From: Gentiana macrophylla
Taxonomy: Eukaryota > Streptophyta > Magnoliopsida > Gentianales > Gentianaceae
Direction: 5' to 3'
Assembly (NCBI GenBank): GCA_026214975.1
Contig: CM047805.1
Coordinates: 107,751,845-107,815,844, forward strand
DNA length: 64,000 bases
This document shows, in pieces, positions 1-12,921 of the stretch. Each line of letters opens with the position of its first letter. Position 1 is the stretch's first letter. The notes beneath the pieces were generated by a model that was given only the letters and a program-made list of their open reading frames with translations, was not told the DNA's origin and made no database searches. The position numbers and the translations under genes were made by a program.

Positions 1-736
1 TGGTTCCATCAAAAGCTTTGAAGTCAGTGAGCCATCTCTTGTTTCTGTCATGTGTGCTGGAACATCCACTTGTCTATGTACCGGACATCCTACAAAACAG
101 TTAATTAAGTTTAGGTACCCAACACTGCTTGGGTCCATACACATAACAATCATGCCTCCCATACCAAGGGTGTATCCAAAAGGTCTTCTTTTGGATAATT
201 GAAGTCATCAACTTCATATGTATAAGGCATGGCAGAATAGCTTCTAGTACTTTTACTGAAGGTATTCTGTTACTTTTCTCCACCTTTTGGTGCATTTGCA
301 TCCTTCTTTACTTTCCAAAATGCAGTAGGAAACTTTCTTGCTTCATGTGTCTAGAACAGTTGGTTTTCTTAAACACATGATGCATTTTGTGGAATGGTTT
401 CTTCTTGTATTTTGCAGAGAGCAACATTCCAATCATCCTCTGAAGGTAAAAGTCTTCCTTTTCCTTTCGGATGGTTTTTGTTCTTGATTAGTGGAATGAG
501 GATTTAGTTTGCTGTTTCACTACACTGGGTTTTGACTTCACCGGAACAGGATGATCTGTTGGAGACATGGTCTGTCTCTTTCTAAATTTTGGTCCACTAG
601 TGGTCCTCAATTTAGAATTGTGTTGACCATTATTCCTACGTTCATCCTGACTGTTGTAGCCAAGACCAGATCTGGATCCAAACCTTTTTGGGGGTTTGTA
701 AGCTGGTGCCTTTAGTGGTGCAGTGGATACCTTCAC
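1..736 (-). pseudogene. copia gag-protease junction and protease start, broken
   Basis: The frame at 736-488 is a basic linker rich in Lys, Pro and Gln. At 130-101 the motif GPKQCWVPK matches the segment that precedes the aspartic protease in SIRE-type polyproteins. At 95-1 the expected protease region is recognisable in two frames: HMT at about 50 and WLTDF then KAFDG in a shifted frame. Single-base changes around 85 and 30 break the catalytic Asp-Ser-Gly region. Integrase and reverse transcriptase lie beyond the left edge. Confidence 0.55.
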
Positions 737-907
737 TGGTGAGGAGATTTCCTTAACTGATCTGTTAGTAACAGATGTATGATCATCTGCTTTTTGTTGA
801 TCATTTAAGTAGGTCTCCTTACTAGTTAATTCAGCTTTTGCTTTATCCAGTTCTTTCTTTAACCTCTTATTCTCTTTCCTTAGATCCTTGCATTCCTTTT
901 CCGAATT

Positions 908-2231
908 TCATTGATTCTTTTCAATTTCATCAAATTTAGTCATGAGATTTTGGACTAGGTCTGCTGTATCTAATGGAAGACTAGAGGATTGTGCAGTGTT
1001 AGATGTGGATGCATTAGATGAAGAACATGAACTAGATGTTACCTCAGTTTCATCTGATTCTTTAGCCTTTAAACATAGGCTTGTTTCCTCAGTGTCTGAG
1101 CTATCACTTTTATCTTCATCCAATTCTTTGGTCATGAGACATAGGCATGCTTTTTCATTTTCTGAACTGTCTTCTTCATCACTATCATCTGAGTCATTGT
1201 CAGATGATTCTTCATGCTTTTCACTGCTGGATTCTGCCTTAAGTGCCTTCTTGCTCCTTTTCTTTTCGGATGCTTTGTATTTCTTCTTTTCATCATCTTT
1301 GTCATTTTCTTGGACAATCGACCTTGAAGTGACCTTTCTTGTTGCGATTGAAGCATCTGTATTCATCATCTTTCTTCTTCATGTCTCTGGTTGAGCTTGA
1401 CTTTTGTTTGATGATGAATTTCCTTTGAATAACTTCTTTTAAACTCACAAAACGTTTAACTAATAAAGCTACCTGCTTTTTTAGTTCTTGTGTCTCTTTC
1501 TTTGATGCATTCAAAAAAGTTACTTTCTTTGAGGTGCGGCTAATGCAGTGATTTTGTGTGTCTCTACCGGAGCACCATCTTCGCCGTTCAATTCGAATTC
1601 ATGAGCTTTTAATTGGGATATCAGTGTCAGAGTGTTAGTGCTTGCAAGATTTGTTGTTCCTCCGATTCACGATGTTATGATCTTCCATCTTTCGTAGTCC
1701 TCTCAAGATCTTCAAGCATACTTCTTTTTGGGGATATGTGTGACCAAGTCGCATGCGATTCATTGATGATGCTTGAGAATCATTGTCCATCCGATCAATG
1801 GATTCACCTGCCTTCATCTTGAAATTTTCAAACTTCGTTTTGCAATGATTGTTTATTTTCTTTGATTTGCTTGAGATCCTTCATTGATTAGTGCCACTTG
1901 TCCCACATCTCCTTTGTTTGTTTTGCAATCCTTTATTCTCATGAACATGTTCTTTGCTAGAGTCTTTAAGATCATATCTTTTGCTACAAAGTCTAGGTTT
2001 GCTCTTCTCCTGTCATCTTTGGTCCAATCTTTCTTGGGTTTGTTTATCTCCTTTCCTTGATGCTGCCTCTCTGTGCCTACCACGGTAGTGATCATGATTG
2101 GGCCGTCGTTGATTACATCCAAAGATCTCCTTATGAGTTGCTGCAAGATGAGATAACATTCTTATTTTATATTCATCAAAATTATTAACATTGAAAACAG
2201 GTATTTTTGACAAGAAGTTTGAGGAATCCAT
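908..2231 (-). pseudogene. copia gag polyprotein, frameshifted
   Basis: The capsid/nucleocapsid protein would start at 2231 with MDSSNFLSKIPVFNVNNF, a copia gag opening. The frame changes near 2146, 1850 and 1640. A zinc-knuckle-like segment near 1302-1360 reads CFNRNKKGHFKVDC: the second Cys of the CX2CX4HX4C pattern is Arg. It is followed (1370 down to 908) by a Lys-rich then strongly acidic Ser/Asp/Glu linker with two CLCL motifs and a short coiled-coil-like end, as in SIRE-type gag. The plus-strand open frame at 942-1394 is only its antisense shadow. Confidence 0.7.
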
Positions 2232-2354
2232 CAGTGCAATTGAAGATATAAATGACAGTGAATGAAAAACTCAGATTTGAAAACTACTTTGAAAATATGT
2301 GATCTCCTTGTTACCAGAAATTAGATCTGAACAGGTTCTGATACTAGGAACACT

Positions 2355-2366
2355 GCTCCGATACCA
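2355..2366 (-). other. Primer binding site (tRNA-iMet type)
   Basis: The minus strand reads TGGTATCGGAGC three bases inside the LTR edge. This is the standard copia primer site complementary to the initiator methionine tRNA 3' end, with A to G at one position. It fixes the orientation and the inner LTR boundary. Confidence 0.8.
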
Positions 2367-2368
2367 AT

Positions 2369-4123
2369 TGTTGGTCCCAGAGAAGGGTGAAACTATAGTC
2401 AGAGGGGGGGGGGTGAATGACTATAGTTGAGTTTCAAAAACTTTTTTTTTGTAGTTAAAAGCTTTTGGGCAGCGGATAAGTCCCTTCTTACAATATTGTT
2501 TTCAAATCGGTTTAGACAGTCACAGATGCAAATTATGATGTATGCAAATTAAATGAATGATGTAAAGTAAATTGTAGAAATTAAATTGACACAAGGCTTA
2601 TAGTGGTTGAGGTGGTGTAATCCCTTAATCCACTCTTCTCTTTGTGATGATTGGAGGAATTCACTATTGTTTTCACAGATACAATAGTATGATTGTCCTT
2701 GGCTTCCCAAGCTTCACAATCTACAAGACTATCACTCCTTGATGCAGCGACTTGATGTGATTCATCTTCCTTCTCTTGTTCCTTAAGATCAAGATCCTTC
2801 AACGGCTATCACAGATTCAACTCCTTCTCGATTGCCTCTGATTGATTGCTTGATTTGATGTGATTGTGATTCACACACTTGCTTGATCAATCCTCGATTA
2901 CGAGTATGACTTTGTAGCTTTGAAGTCCGAGTTGATCACTAGATGTATCCTTGTAATTTCGGAGAGAAGGCTTTTCAAATTGACGAGTTTCGCTAGATTT
3001 TTCTTTCTTGATTGTTGTTTTCTTTTACACAATGCCTTCTATTTATAGCCTTGAATACCTTCGTTTTTGAAATTCCGTCCGTTGGCTATATTAATGAGGA
3101 ATAATCCTTGATTTTATTCTTGATTCCCCTTAATTGTATTCTCCTTAATTTCAGTGATCGGATTCTTTCTTCAAACGTATAGCAGATAACCCGTCCTTGA
3201 TTGATCCTTTAATGATTTGAGCATTTAATGCATGATCTTCTGAATCATCATCGTATATCAATTCTGGCCTTGTAGGTGTCTCTTCGCCGTTTCTAGAACG
3301 GTCGAGTGAGCCTACTGACTTATCCGTCACTTCTTCTTTGCTGTTTTGTTTTCTCTTTGCCGAAAGTCAGTTTACTCAGCCGATTCACTGTTTCCTTCTT
3401 TGTTCTAGTATTTGGAGAGTCTTTGAACTTCACCGATCCTTGATTTTGGTGAGACCAGTGTACACCATATTTGAACATTTGAGTTTTATCATTTAAAACA
3501 TAACTTAGACTTATCCAAGGTCATCACAGACTTCCTTGGTTATAAGTCAGACCATAAAGTCTTCATTACTTCTCTGCTGGTGCTTGGCTGGCTTCACTCT
3601 GCCGAATATCTGTCTTTGCTTTGCCATCCTACCAACTAGTACAATACTTGTCTGACTTAACTTATACAACTTGTCGACCACTAAGTAAAGACTTATACAG
3701 AGAGAATTCTAACTTATTTCAGCTTGTTATAACAACTAGTATGGCCATCAGCAAAACATAATAACATGTTCCTAACATTATGGAACTTAGACCTTCTACA
3801 CAAGGTATATGTAATCAGTTTAGGTCATCACAGACTTGCCTAAATTCTGATTCCATATCATTGACTTTAATTACTAAGTTTGATCCCTTAGCCTTCATTA
3901 ACTGAGTTTGACCCTCAAACCTTCGATCTTGACGAGGTTCCATAAAGTCTCTGTGACCTAACTACCTCTTGACTGAGACTAGTCTCAATAAACAAGTCAC
4001 CGACCTTTTACGATTGCTTGTTTGATCAAACCTATTCATAAATCAAACTCTAATAAACATATACATTTGATCTATAACAGCTAGTCTGGCACTCATCATC
4101 AAAACATAGAAATAAGTCCAACA
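2369..4123 (-). repeat. 5' LTR of the SIRE-like copia element
   Basis: In plus orientation the segment starts TGTTGG and ends CCAACA, a 6-bp perfect terminal inverted repeat, and it directly abuts the primer binding site. An alternative outer boundary at 3777 (ending CCTAACA) is possible, because the outer 345 bp (3778-4123) look like a diverged copy of about 3470-3777: both hold 'ggtcatcacagactt' and both end in related sequence around 'catcaaaacata'. The G-run at 2402-2411 lies near the inner edge. Confidence 0.65.
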
Positions 4124-4142
4124 TAAAGAACCATTTATGAAT

Positions 4143-6293
<2,151 letters not shown>

Positions 6294-6329
6294 AAAGTTG
6301 GGATTAGTTTTTAATTAATCTTCTTATAA

Positions 6330-7437
6330 TGATAAAAACAACTTAAATGAACATAACAAATCCATGATTAAGTTGTCTAATGCGTTTAGTTTCGGCACTG
6401 CATGAATTCTTTGACGAGATGAAGTTTGGGACTGTTGGAAAGCTTAAGATGTGTCTTGTGCTTTGTGAGTTGTAACTCATCAATTAATGTACGTGTATGT
6501 GCTAGGCTTGGATATAGTCCAGTTGTCTAAGGCGATGGAGTAATGTTTGTTATGTGAACTTTTACTTGAACCTACTGAGGTGCCTATTTAATGGTATACA
6601 ACGTAATTGGCTAGATAAAATATTAAACACTTTGATATTCTTGGTAAGACATGGTACATCATCATCAATGTGACGTTTGGCTTGACAAAGTGGATGATCT
6701 TCCACTGGTCAACTCACTAACGGGACGACAATCTGGGACAGCTAGAGCAATTCTCATTAGGGCTTCATTGGATGTGTCTTAGTGAACCTTCACTAAGCGT
6801 AGTGCCCATGTAATTCTTGGTGTAACACATATGAGGTAAGCTAATAACCCTTGGAAACTCATGACATGATGTGATAATCTAGTAATAGCCTTTACATTTG
6901 ATAGTGTTTTATTGCTTCAATTCATTATAAAGCATGTTGTTCAATAAATTCTACCTGTTACTAAGTACTCAGTGTACTTACCCTTTTTTGCAGGTTCATA
7001 TGTTTTCCCCTCTCGAGAACATTGGCAGGTTGTTGCTGCTGAATATGTTTATGAAGATGAATGAGCTCGATGGCTTGTTGAAGTTTAATATCGTGTTTCA
7101 TTTATTTATCTTGTTGTTGGACAATGTAATCTTTTATTTTGATAAGACAAGTACTTTCCATTCGGTTCTTTTAAGAAACCTCGTTGTAAGATCTAAGTTC
7201 ATTCGGTTTTGGTTTTGAGACATTGTAATTGTAATAGTACCTTATCTTTTCTTTAAGTTGACAACATTACTCTTTAAAGATCCTGTAGTGATTACCCGTG
7301 TCTAATCAGTTTCCGCATCGCTTTAATTCTGATATGATGATGTTAGACATACGTATATTGTTAGATTTATTTAATAATATACGTGCAGATCATCTTTTTT
7401 CGGATAATGACTCGATATCCGAAAACTGGGCGTTACC
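6330..7437 (+). repeat. Decayed chromovirus LTR, related to the LTRs at 35063 and 42336
   Basis: Reading along the plus strand, several segments align by eye with the reverse complement of the 35063-37160 LTR in the same order: 'tttagtttcggcac' then 'gatgaagtttgggactgt' (6390-6440), 'aagcgtagtgcccatgtaa' (about 6794), 'ctaagtactcagtgtactt' (6960), and the end 'ggataatgactcgatatccg...gggcgttac' (7400-7437). The distance from the CGTAGTGCCC motif to the end (about 640 bp) matches the intact LTR (about 620 bp). The 5' part is missing, probably displaced by the repeat ending at 6293. Confidence 0.6.
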
Positions 7438-7523
7438 ACATACTTGTGGTAGTATGGTATACCCATTTCTTTGTCCTTTTACCTTTATAGGGTTGCATCC
7501 CCATTTATTGATAGTTGTATGGC

Positions 7524-7998
7524 TATGAAGCACCGAGACTTCAATGTAGGTGCCGTGTGCCGTAACTGACACTTTTCCGACACATGTCGTCTAATTTAAA
7601 TAATAATATTTAAAATTTTAGAATCCGACACGCCGTCGACACTCCCCGACACGGCGCCGAAACTCCCCGACACTCCTGAAAGCAATTTTTTTTCAATTTA
7701 ACTTTTTTCTTCATTCACCATTTCTGGTGTAGAAACGTCATGATTTTTAACCTTGATTATAATTTGACACATAATATGTCGTATTTAGTTTATATTTTTC
7801 TTCTTAATAAACAAGACTAGCATATTTTTGTATTTCCTTTCGGACCATACATAATATAGCTATATTTTTTTAATTTATTTTTAGATATTGAAAAAGTTTA
7901 CGTTTTACATATTTTACTTTGTTTAGTTTACGTATTTCTGTTTACTTAGTTTAGTTACAAAATTCTTTAAATCTTATTTACACCACATAGTGTTAATA

Positions 7999-8083
<85 letters not shown>

Positions 8084-8185
8084 GTTAACACGTGTTGCTG
8101 ACGTGTCGTGCTATTATATTTTGGAATTAACCGTATCGCGCGTTAAGTGTCATTTTATGCGACGTATCCGTGTCCGTGCTTCGTA
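7524..8185. mobile_element. MITE-like element with CGACAC-rich inverted ends
   Basis: The left end is TA then TGAAGCACCGAGAC. The right end, on the opposite strand, is TA then CGAAGCACGGACACGGATAC. These are imperfect terminal inverted repeats about 660 bp apart, flanked by TA on both sides. The subterminal sequence is full of GACAC/GTGTC words (7560-7680 and 8095-8180). The interior is AT-rich, holds a long (TA)n tract and has no coding frame. It is a non-autonomous DNA-transposon-like structure; the superfamily is not clear. Confidence 0.45.
7997..8091. repeat. (TA)n microsatellite
   Basis: About 95 bp of nearly pure TA dinucleotide with a few TGTA interruptions, inside the MITE-like element. 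Confidence 0.9.
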
Positions 8186-8235
8186 GTATACTTGATGTAG
8201 TCATTGTTTTGATATAATGGATTATTTATTTATGG

Positions 8236-8426
8236 TGTTTGAACACTAGTATAATCTTGAGGGACTAATATGTAATATCTAGAAGTATAGTATCTATCCT
8301 AGATATTGTGTGTACAAGTGTCATGCCTTGGTACTTCCAAGTGTCCTACCTAATATCTATATGTAACAATCTACTGTACCAGATGAATGATAACAAAAAT
8401 ATTCTCTGAGTTTTCTGTTTCTAAGT
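8236..8426 (+). repeat. 5' LTR of the Ale-like copia element
   Basis: It starts TGTTTGAACACTAG and ends TTTCTAAGT. The right copy (34357-34546) differs by eye at only three places: TG to TA at the very start, one missing G, and one C to A. The inner edge is set by the PBS and the outer edges by the TATGG duplications. The ending in GT rather than CA is non-canonical. Confidence 0.9.
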
Positions 8427-8437
8427 TGGTATCAGAG
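8427..8437 (+). other. Primer binding site (tRNA-iMet type)
   Basis: TGGTATCAGAG directly follows the 5' LTR and matches the copia consensus complementary to the initiator methionine tRNA. Confidence 0.9.
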
Positions 8438-8454
8438 AAAACTCCCCTCCGGCA

Positions 8455-9830
8455 ATGGCCGCCACAGGGAGCACTGCTCCGGCGGGAAGCACACAGCCTG
8501 CTCCTGCTACACCCAGCTCGACCCCAGCTCCACAATTCACTCTGGGAAGCTATTCCACCGTTTCTGCTTCTCCACTGACCACTTTATCATCTCCTTCTCC
8601 TTTTCTCCGACCATCACCTCCATCACCTCCGATCACTGCTCATGCACCACCATTCGGAGGAAATCTCACCCAAAGCTTCACCGTCAAACTTAACCGTAAC
8701 AACTATTTGCTCTGGAAATACTCCATTCTTCCAGTCATCCGTGGTCATCGTCTTGAAGGCCATGTGTTTGGTACGAAACCAAAACCCCGTAAATTGTTTA
8801 TGCTCTCGGTACCTCAACTACTACTCGTCCGATCAAGAATCTCGCATTTGATGAATGGATGGCTGTGGATAATCTTCTTCTTGGCTGGTTATTAGGATCT
8901 ATGACTGAGCAGGCCTTGCTTGAAGTTGTTGGTTGCTCCACTGCTGCTGAAGTTTGGCACACACTCGAAATCTTGTTTAATAGCCAGGCCGAGTCTCGAA
9001 TCCTTGAACTTAAGGATGCTTTGACGAGAACAGAGAAGTGTGCTCGCTCAATGGCTGATTATTTGGCACTTATGAAGAGCCATTCCGATGGTCTTGCCTC
9101 TGCAGGCTATCCTGTGTCTCAATCCGAACTCATACTTGCAACCTTGGGTGGATTGACAAGAGAGTATGAATCTGTGATTGTTAATATCACATCTCGAGTT
9201 GGATCTCTATCTTGGCCAGAAGTCCAAGCCCAATTCATCGACTCACGAACGTTTACTTGCCGATTCAATCCAACTCCCGCCTTAGATCTGTCTCGGTCCG
9301 GTGCCAATGTAGCTCGGGCATACCAAGGAGGAGGTAGAGGATCCAGAGCTCACATGAGCAGTGAGAGTAGAGGACAACGAGGGTCGTCGAGGGGAGGTCG
9401 ATCCAGAGGTGGGGGTAGATCCAATAATGGCAGGTCCCCCAACAATGGGCCAAAACCTACTTGTCAGATTTGTTTCAAGGTCGGGCACATTGCTTCTGAA
9501 TGCTGGCACATGTTTGAGTCTAATTATAGTCCTCAAATCACCACTAACAGTGCCCCTAGTCAGAATGGAAATAGGCAAGCTGCTGCCTACATTGCCTCTC
9601 CAGAAATGGTGGGAGATCCTAGCTGGTATGCTGATTCTGGAGCAACCAACCATGTCACATCAGAATTGAGTCACCTGCAAAACAAGACTGAATATGATGG
9701 TAAAGCTACTCTCACTGTTGGTAATGGTTGTAAAATGCATATTACACACACTTTGGTCACTCTATTATCTCACCAAATATGCATCCCGAAAAACATCCTT
9801 CATGTGCCACATATTACTAAAAATTACTAA
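8455..9830 (+). pseudogene. copia gag and protease, one frameshift
   Basis: The start is ATG 8455, 18 bases after the PBS. A Pro/Ser/Thr-rich N-terminus leads into a UBN2-type gag domain (NNYLLWKYSILPVIRGH). The frame is lost around 8790-8860 and continues in another frame (DNLLLGWLLGSMTEQALLEV onwards). A Gly/Arg-rich stretch precedes a perfect CX2CX4HX4C zinc knuckle at 9462-9503 (CQICFKVGHIASEC), which packages RNA. The aspartic protease follows with its active site DSGA at 9633-9644 in WYADSGATNH. The frame ends at 9830 and integrase continues in a third frame. Confidence 0.9.
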
Positions 9831-9859
9831 GCATTTCGGTTTGACCTCTCGATAATAAT

Positions 9860-10765
9860 GTGTTTGTTGAATTCCATGGTTCCAAATGTTTTGTGAAGGA
9901 CAAAGCCTCAGGGAAAGTACTTCTGGAAGGAGCACTGCACAATGGTCTGTATCAGATGCATCCCAATTTCAGTAACATCAAGTCCAATACCATGAGTTCC
10001 CTTCAATCCAACCTTGACTCAACTTACGCTTTTCTTGCTTTTACTGCTTCAGTTGTCTCTAGTGAGACTGATCCTGATGTTTGGCATAGGAGACTTGGCC
10101 ACCCTAGTATCAGGATTTTGAATAAAATTGTATCTGCTTATGATTTGAAAGTTAATGGAATTGTGTCTTTTTGTGAGTCCTGTCAGTATGGCAAGTTACA
10201 TGCTACTCCCCTTACTCCCTCTCTCAGTCATGCCACTTCTGTATTAGACTTGATACATACAGATATTTGGGGACCTGCTCCCATACAGTCTAACTCTGGT
10301 TTTGTGTACTACATTCACTTCATAGATGATTACAGCAGGTTCACATGGCTATATCCCCTCAAACATAAATCAGATGCACTAGCTGCCTTTCTTCAGTTTA
10401 AAAAACTTGTTGAAAACTTGTTCAGTACCACCATTAAAACTGTCCAATCAGACTGGGGTGGGGAATATAGGAGTTTTGAATCCTTCTTGGCCACTCATGG
10501 CATCACTTTTAGACACTCATGTCCCCATGTTCATGAACAAAATGGCCGTGCTGAAAGAAAGCACAGGCACATTGTAGAAACAGGTCTTACACTTCTTGCA
10601 CAGGCAGCTCTACCCCTCAAATATTGGGTTGACAGCTTTCTGCATGATGTATCCCTCATTAACATCCTCCCTACACCTGTTCTAAACTACAAGTCTCCAT
10701 ATGAAGTTCTGTATCACAAAAAACCAGACCTCAGCCTGATTAAAACCTTTGGTTGCACTTGCTAT
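9860..10765 (+). pseudogene. copia integrase, truncated by insertion
   Basis: A GAG-pre-integrase zinc-binding region (VWHRRLGHPS at about 10080, later CESCQYGK) precedes the rve catalytic core. The DDE acidic residues are all present: D in HTDIWGP (10262), D in QSDWGGEY (10451) and E in NGRAERKH (10553). Integrase would cut the target and join the cDNA. The frame is intact to TFGCTCY, where the Athila element enters between the two GCTAT copies. The next residues (YPYLRPYH) are found at 32193. Confidence 0.92.
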
Positions 10766-12715
10766 TGATGTGTAACATTTATATGATAAAAATTACGATG
10801 TTTTATATACGTTATCGACTATTTTTATATAAAATATAAGTAATTATAACAGATAATCTTATAAAATATTAATAGCTATGAATAAATCTAAATACTATAA
10901 AAATCTAGTAAAAATGATAAAAAGTTATAAATTTTGTACCGGGTTAATAACCGGAGTGTCGTGTCAGATTCACGTGGGTATTTTTGGTATTTTACAGACC
11001 TTAGGTAAACCAAGACCCCGAGTGATGACATTTTGTGGAGTAAAATCATATCTTTTGAAGGAATAAAGGAAGTGCCACGAGATTTAAAGTTCAAGTGGAT
11101 CAATGGTTCGTGACGCCGTATCAAGTTATATTTTCGACGAACAAATGGCCCAGCAAAAGGCATTTTCTGAAAAAGAAGTCTTCATGGAAGTTATAGATCT
11201 CCTCAAGATCTTTCCAACGCATCTTGAATTATGTCATTTGGAGATCCAGAACTCAAGTTATGATTTTATCAAGTTTCGGATTAAGATTGGAAAAAATCTA
11301 TCCGGATCGATCCGGATTTACCTCGGATCGATCCGAGGAAACATCATGATTAGACCAGCATGTGGCCCTGCAGAGAATATCCTGGGATAATATTTTTTAT
11401 TCCCGGATCGATCCGGCCCTTTCTCGGATCGATCCGGCTGGGGAAAAACTGCCTATAAATAGAAGCAACATTGCGAGGCACATAAAGGGGGTACCAAATA
11501 TATTTTCTTCACCTCTTTTTAGTAGTAGTAGTATGTATATATATAGGCCTTATGCCATAAATAAAGTAGTATCGTTATAATGCTCGAGAAATTATCAGAA
11601 GATCAATGTTGTTGAAGTTGTTGTAGCATCCGGAAGAATACAAACCACGATTCAATCGTTGTAATCGGGTAAAATTCTAAAGTATCTATGTTTGTTTTGT
11701 CTGCTTATCTTTTAGTATAATGTTAGTAGGCTAAATCTAATAACTAGCCAAAGTTATGTAATCGTTTTATTTCGATCTTTTAGGTAAAGGAATGTTGTCT
11801 AAGTAAAATTGAATAAAATTGAGTTAATTGAATCTTTTCCTATTGATAAAGTTTGACTTGAAAGAATTCATAATCTAATTATGAATTGACACCTCGTAAT
11901 TAAGTTATGAACTCGTTAATAGAAAAACCGGAGGGTAAAATTGGCCGAGTGAAAACGTGACAACGGAACCCAGTTTCCTACCCGGGGGCAGATTTGTCCT
12001 AAAAAGATGAATCTTATTAAAATTTGTACTCAAGATCGTAATAATGTTAAATTCATCGCTTTAATTGAAACTTAAACCGAAAGTTGAATCGCCCGGCCTT
12101 GACAACCGGAGCCTTTAAATAAAATTGACCGTTTGACGAACGGAGTGACTCCTTTTATTCAAAGGTAGAATCGTACTCGGGACCTGTTCAGAAAAACCGT
12201 AACAGTTGTGGACTTTGGACTGATGACAATGGACATATGACAATTTCACACACTAATGTGAGGACGAATTGTTAACCTTAGGAGTGCACCGTTTCATTTA
12301 CTCAATTGAACCTAAAGATCGAGCACATTCCATTCACTGAAAAGATCGTATAAATCAATTATATAAACTTTGGCTAGTTCTCTAATAATATATTTGGCAT
12401 CTATATATTTATATCTATATATATACTTTGCAACTTATGCACATCTATATATATTTATATATCTATATATATTATATTAGAATAAATTTTAATTTACGCA
12501 TTTATTTTATGTTAAGTAAAATAGTAGTTATCTGTGCTATAAAACTGAGATTTAGATTGAGTTAATAACAGCTCTTTGGTGTTTAACCACACTTAGAAGA
12601 ATTAAAAAGTTCCCTGAGGATACGATACTCTGACTCACCATACTAGCACTACAGTTTGACCCGATACACTGTCGGTTAAGGACTGGTATTAGCACTAGAA
12701 AAAAGGCCACGTCGA
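10766..12715 (+). repeat. 5' LTR of the nested Athila element
   Basis: It starts TGATGTGTAACA and ends near CCACGTCGA. Long identical runs with 30268-32187 are interrupted by small differences that cluster at CAG/CTG sites. U3 holds two pairs of the CGGATCGATCCG palindrome and a TATA box at 11454-11461. An AT-rich block (12390-12475) lies near the end. Confidence 0.92.
11303..11461 (+). promoter_or_regulatory. LTR promoter: paired palindromes and TATA box
   Basis: CGGATCGATCCG, a perfect 12-bp palindrome, occurs at 11303, 11324, 11404 and 11425. Within each pair the starts are exactly 21 bp apart, two helical turns. The second pair ends 17 bp before TATAAATA (11454-11461). The same paired unit returns in the 3' LTR and before the env-like ORFs. 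A dimeric regulator binding both sites on one DNA face is my inference. Confidence 0.65.
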
Positions 12716-12718
12716 CTT

Positions 12719-12736
12719 TAGGCGCCGTTGCCGAGA
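12719..12736 (+). other. Primer binding site (tRNA-Asp type), mutated
   Basis: TAGGCGCCGTTGCCGAGA follows the 5' LTR. Compared with the Athila site at 47335 (TGGCGCCGTTGCCGGGGA) it has a few substitutions, mainly G to A. Confidence 0.8.
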
Positions 12737-12921
12737 ACAGCGCTAATTTCTTTTTGTGTCTATGGTTACTACTTATATTAGCTCAAAATTCTCGAGAATA
12801 AGTCAACACTCTTCTTATCTCATTTCTAATTTTATTTTAAATCGGTACTTACCTTAAAGTTAAGTTACCAATTTTTTTCTACTACTATCAATTTAGTGTT
12901 ATTTTCTATTTTAGTTAGTTG

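Larger units (their letters stand above)
1..4123 (-). mobile_element. SIRE/Maximus-like Ty1/copia element, 5' part only
   Basis: The element reads leftwards and runs off the window. In order on the minus strand are a long LTR, an initiator-Met-tRNA primer binding site, gag, an acidic Ser/Glu-rich linker and the start of the protease. A long LTR plus the acidic stretch with repeated CLCL-type motifs after the zinc knuckle is characteristic of SIRE/Maximus copia elements, but the lineage is inferred without reverse transcriptase. If the LTR ends at 4123, TAAAG at 4124-4128 would be the target duplication; its partner lies outside the window. Coding sequence is broken by several frameshifts. Confidence 0.75.

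Noticed and set aside
942..1394. 150-codon plus-strand frame rich in Ser and Leu
   Set aside because: Antisense of the acidic Ser/Asp/Glu linker of the copia gag on the minus strand; composition is explained by that.
6934..7218. 94-codon plus-strand frame with hydrophobic stretches
   Set aside because: Lies within a decayed chromovirus LTR that aligns with the LTR at 35063-37160.
11281..11440. CGGATCGATCCG repeats as restriction-like or bacterial vector sequence
   Set aside because: The repeats lie within matched LTRs and internal regions of one transposon with normal flanks; no vector sequence is present.
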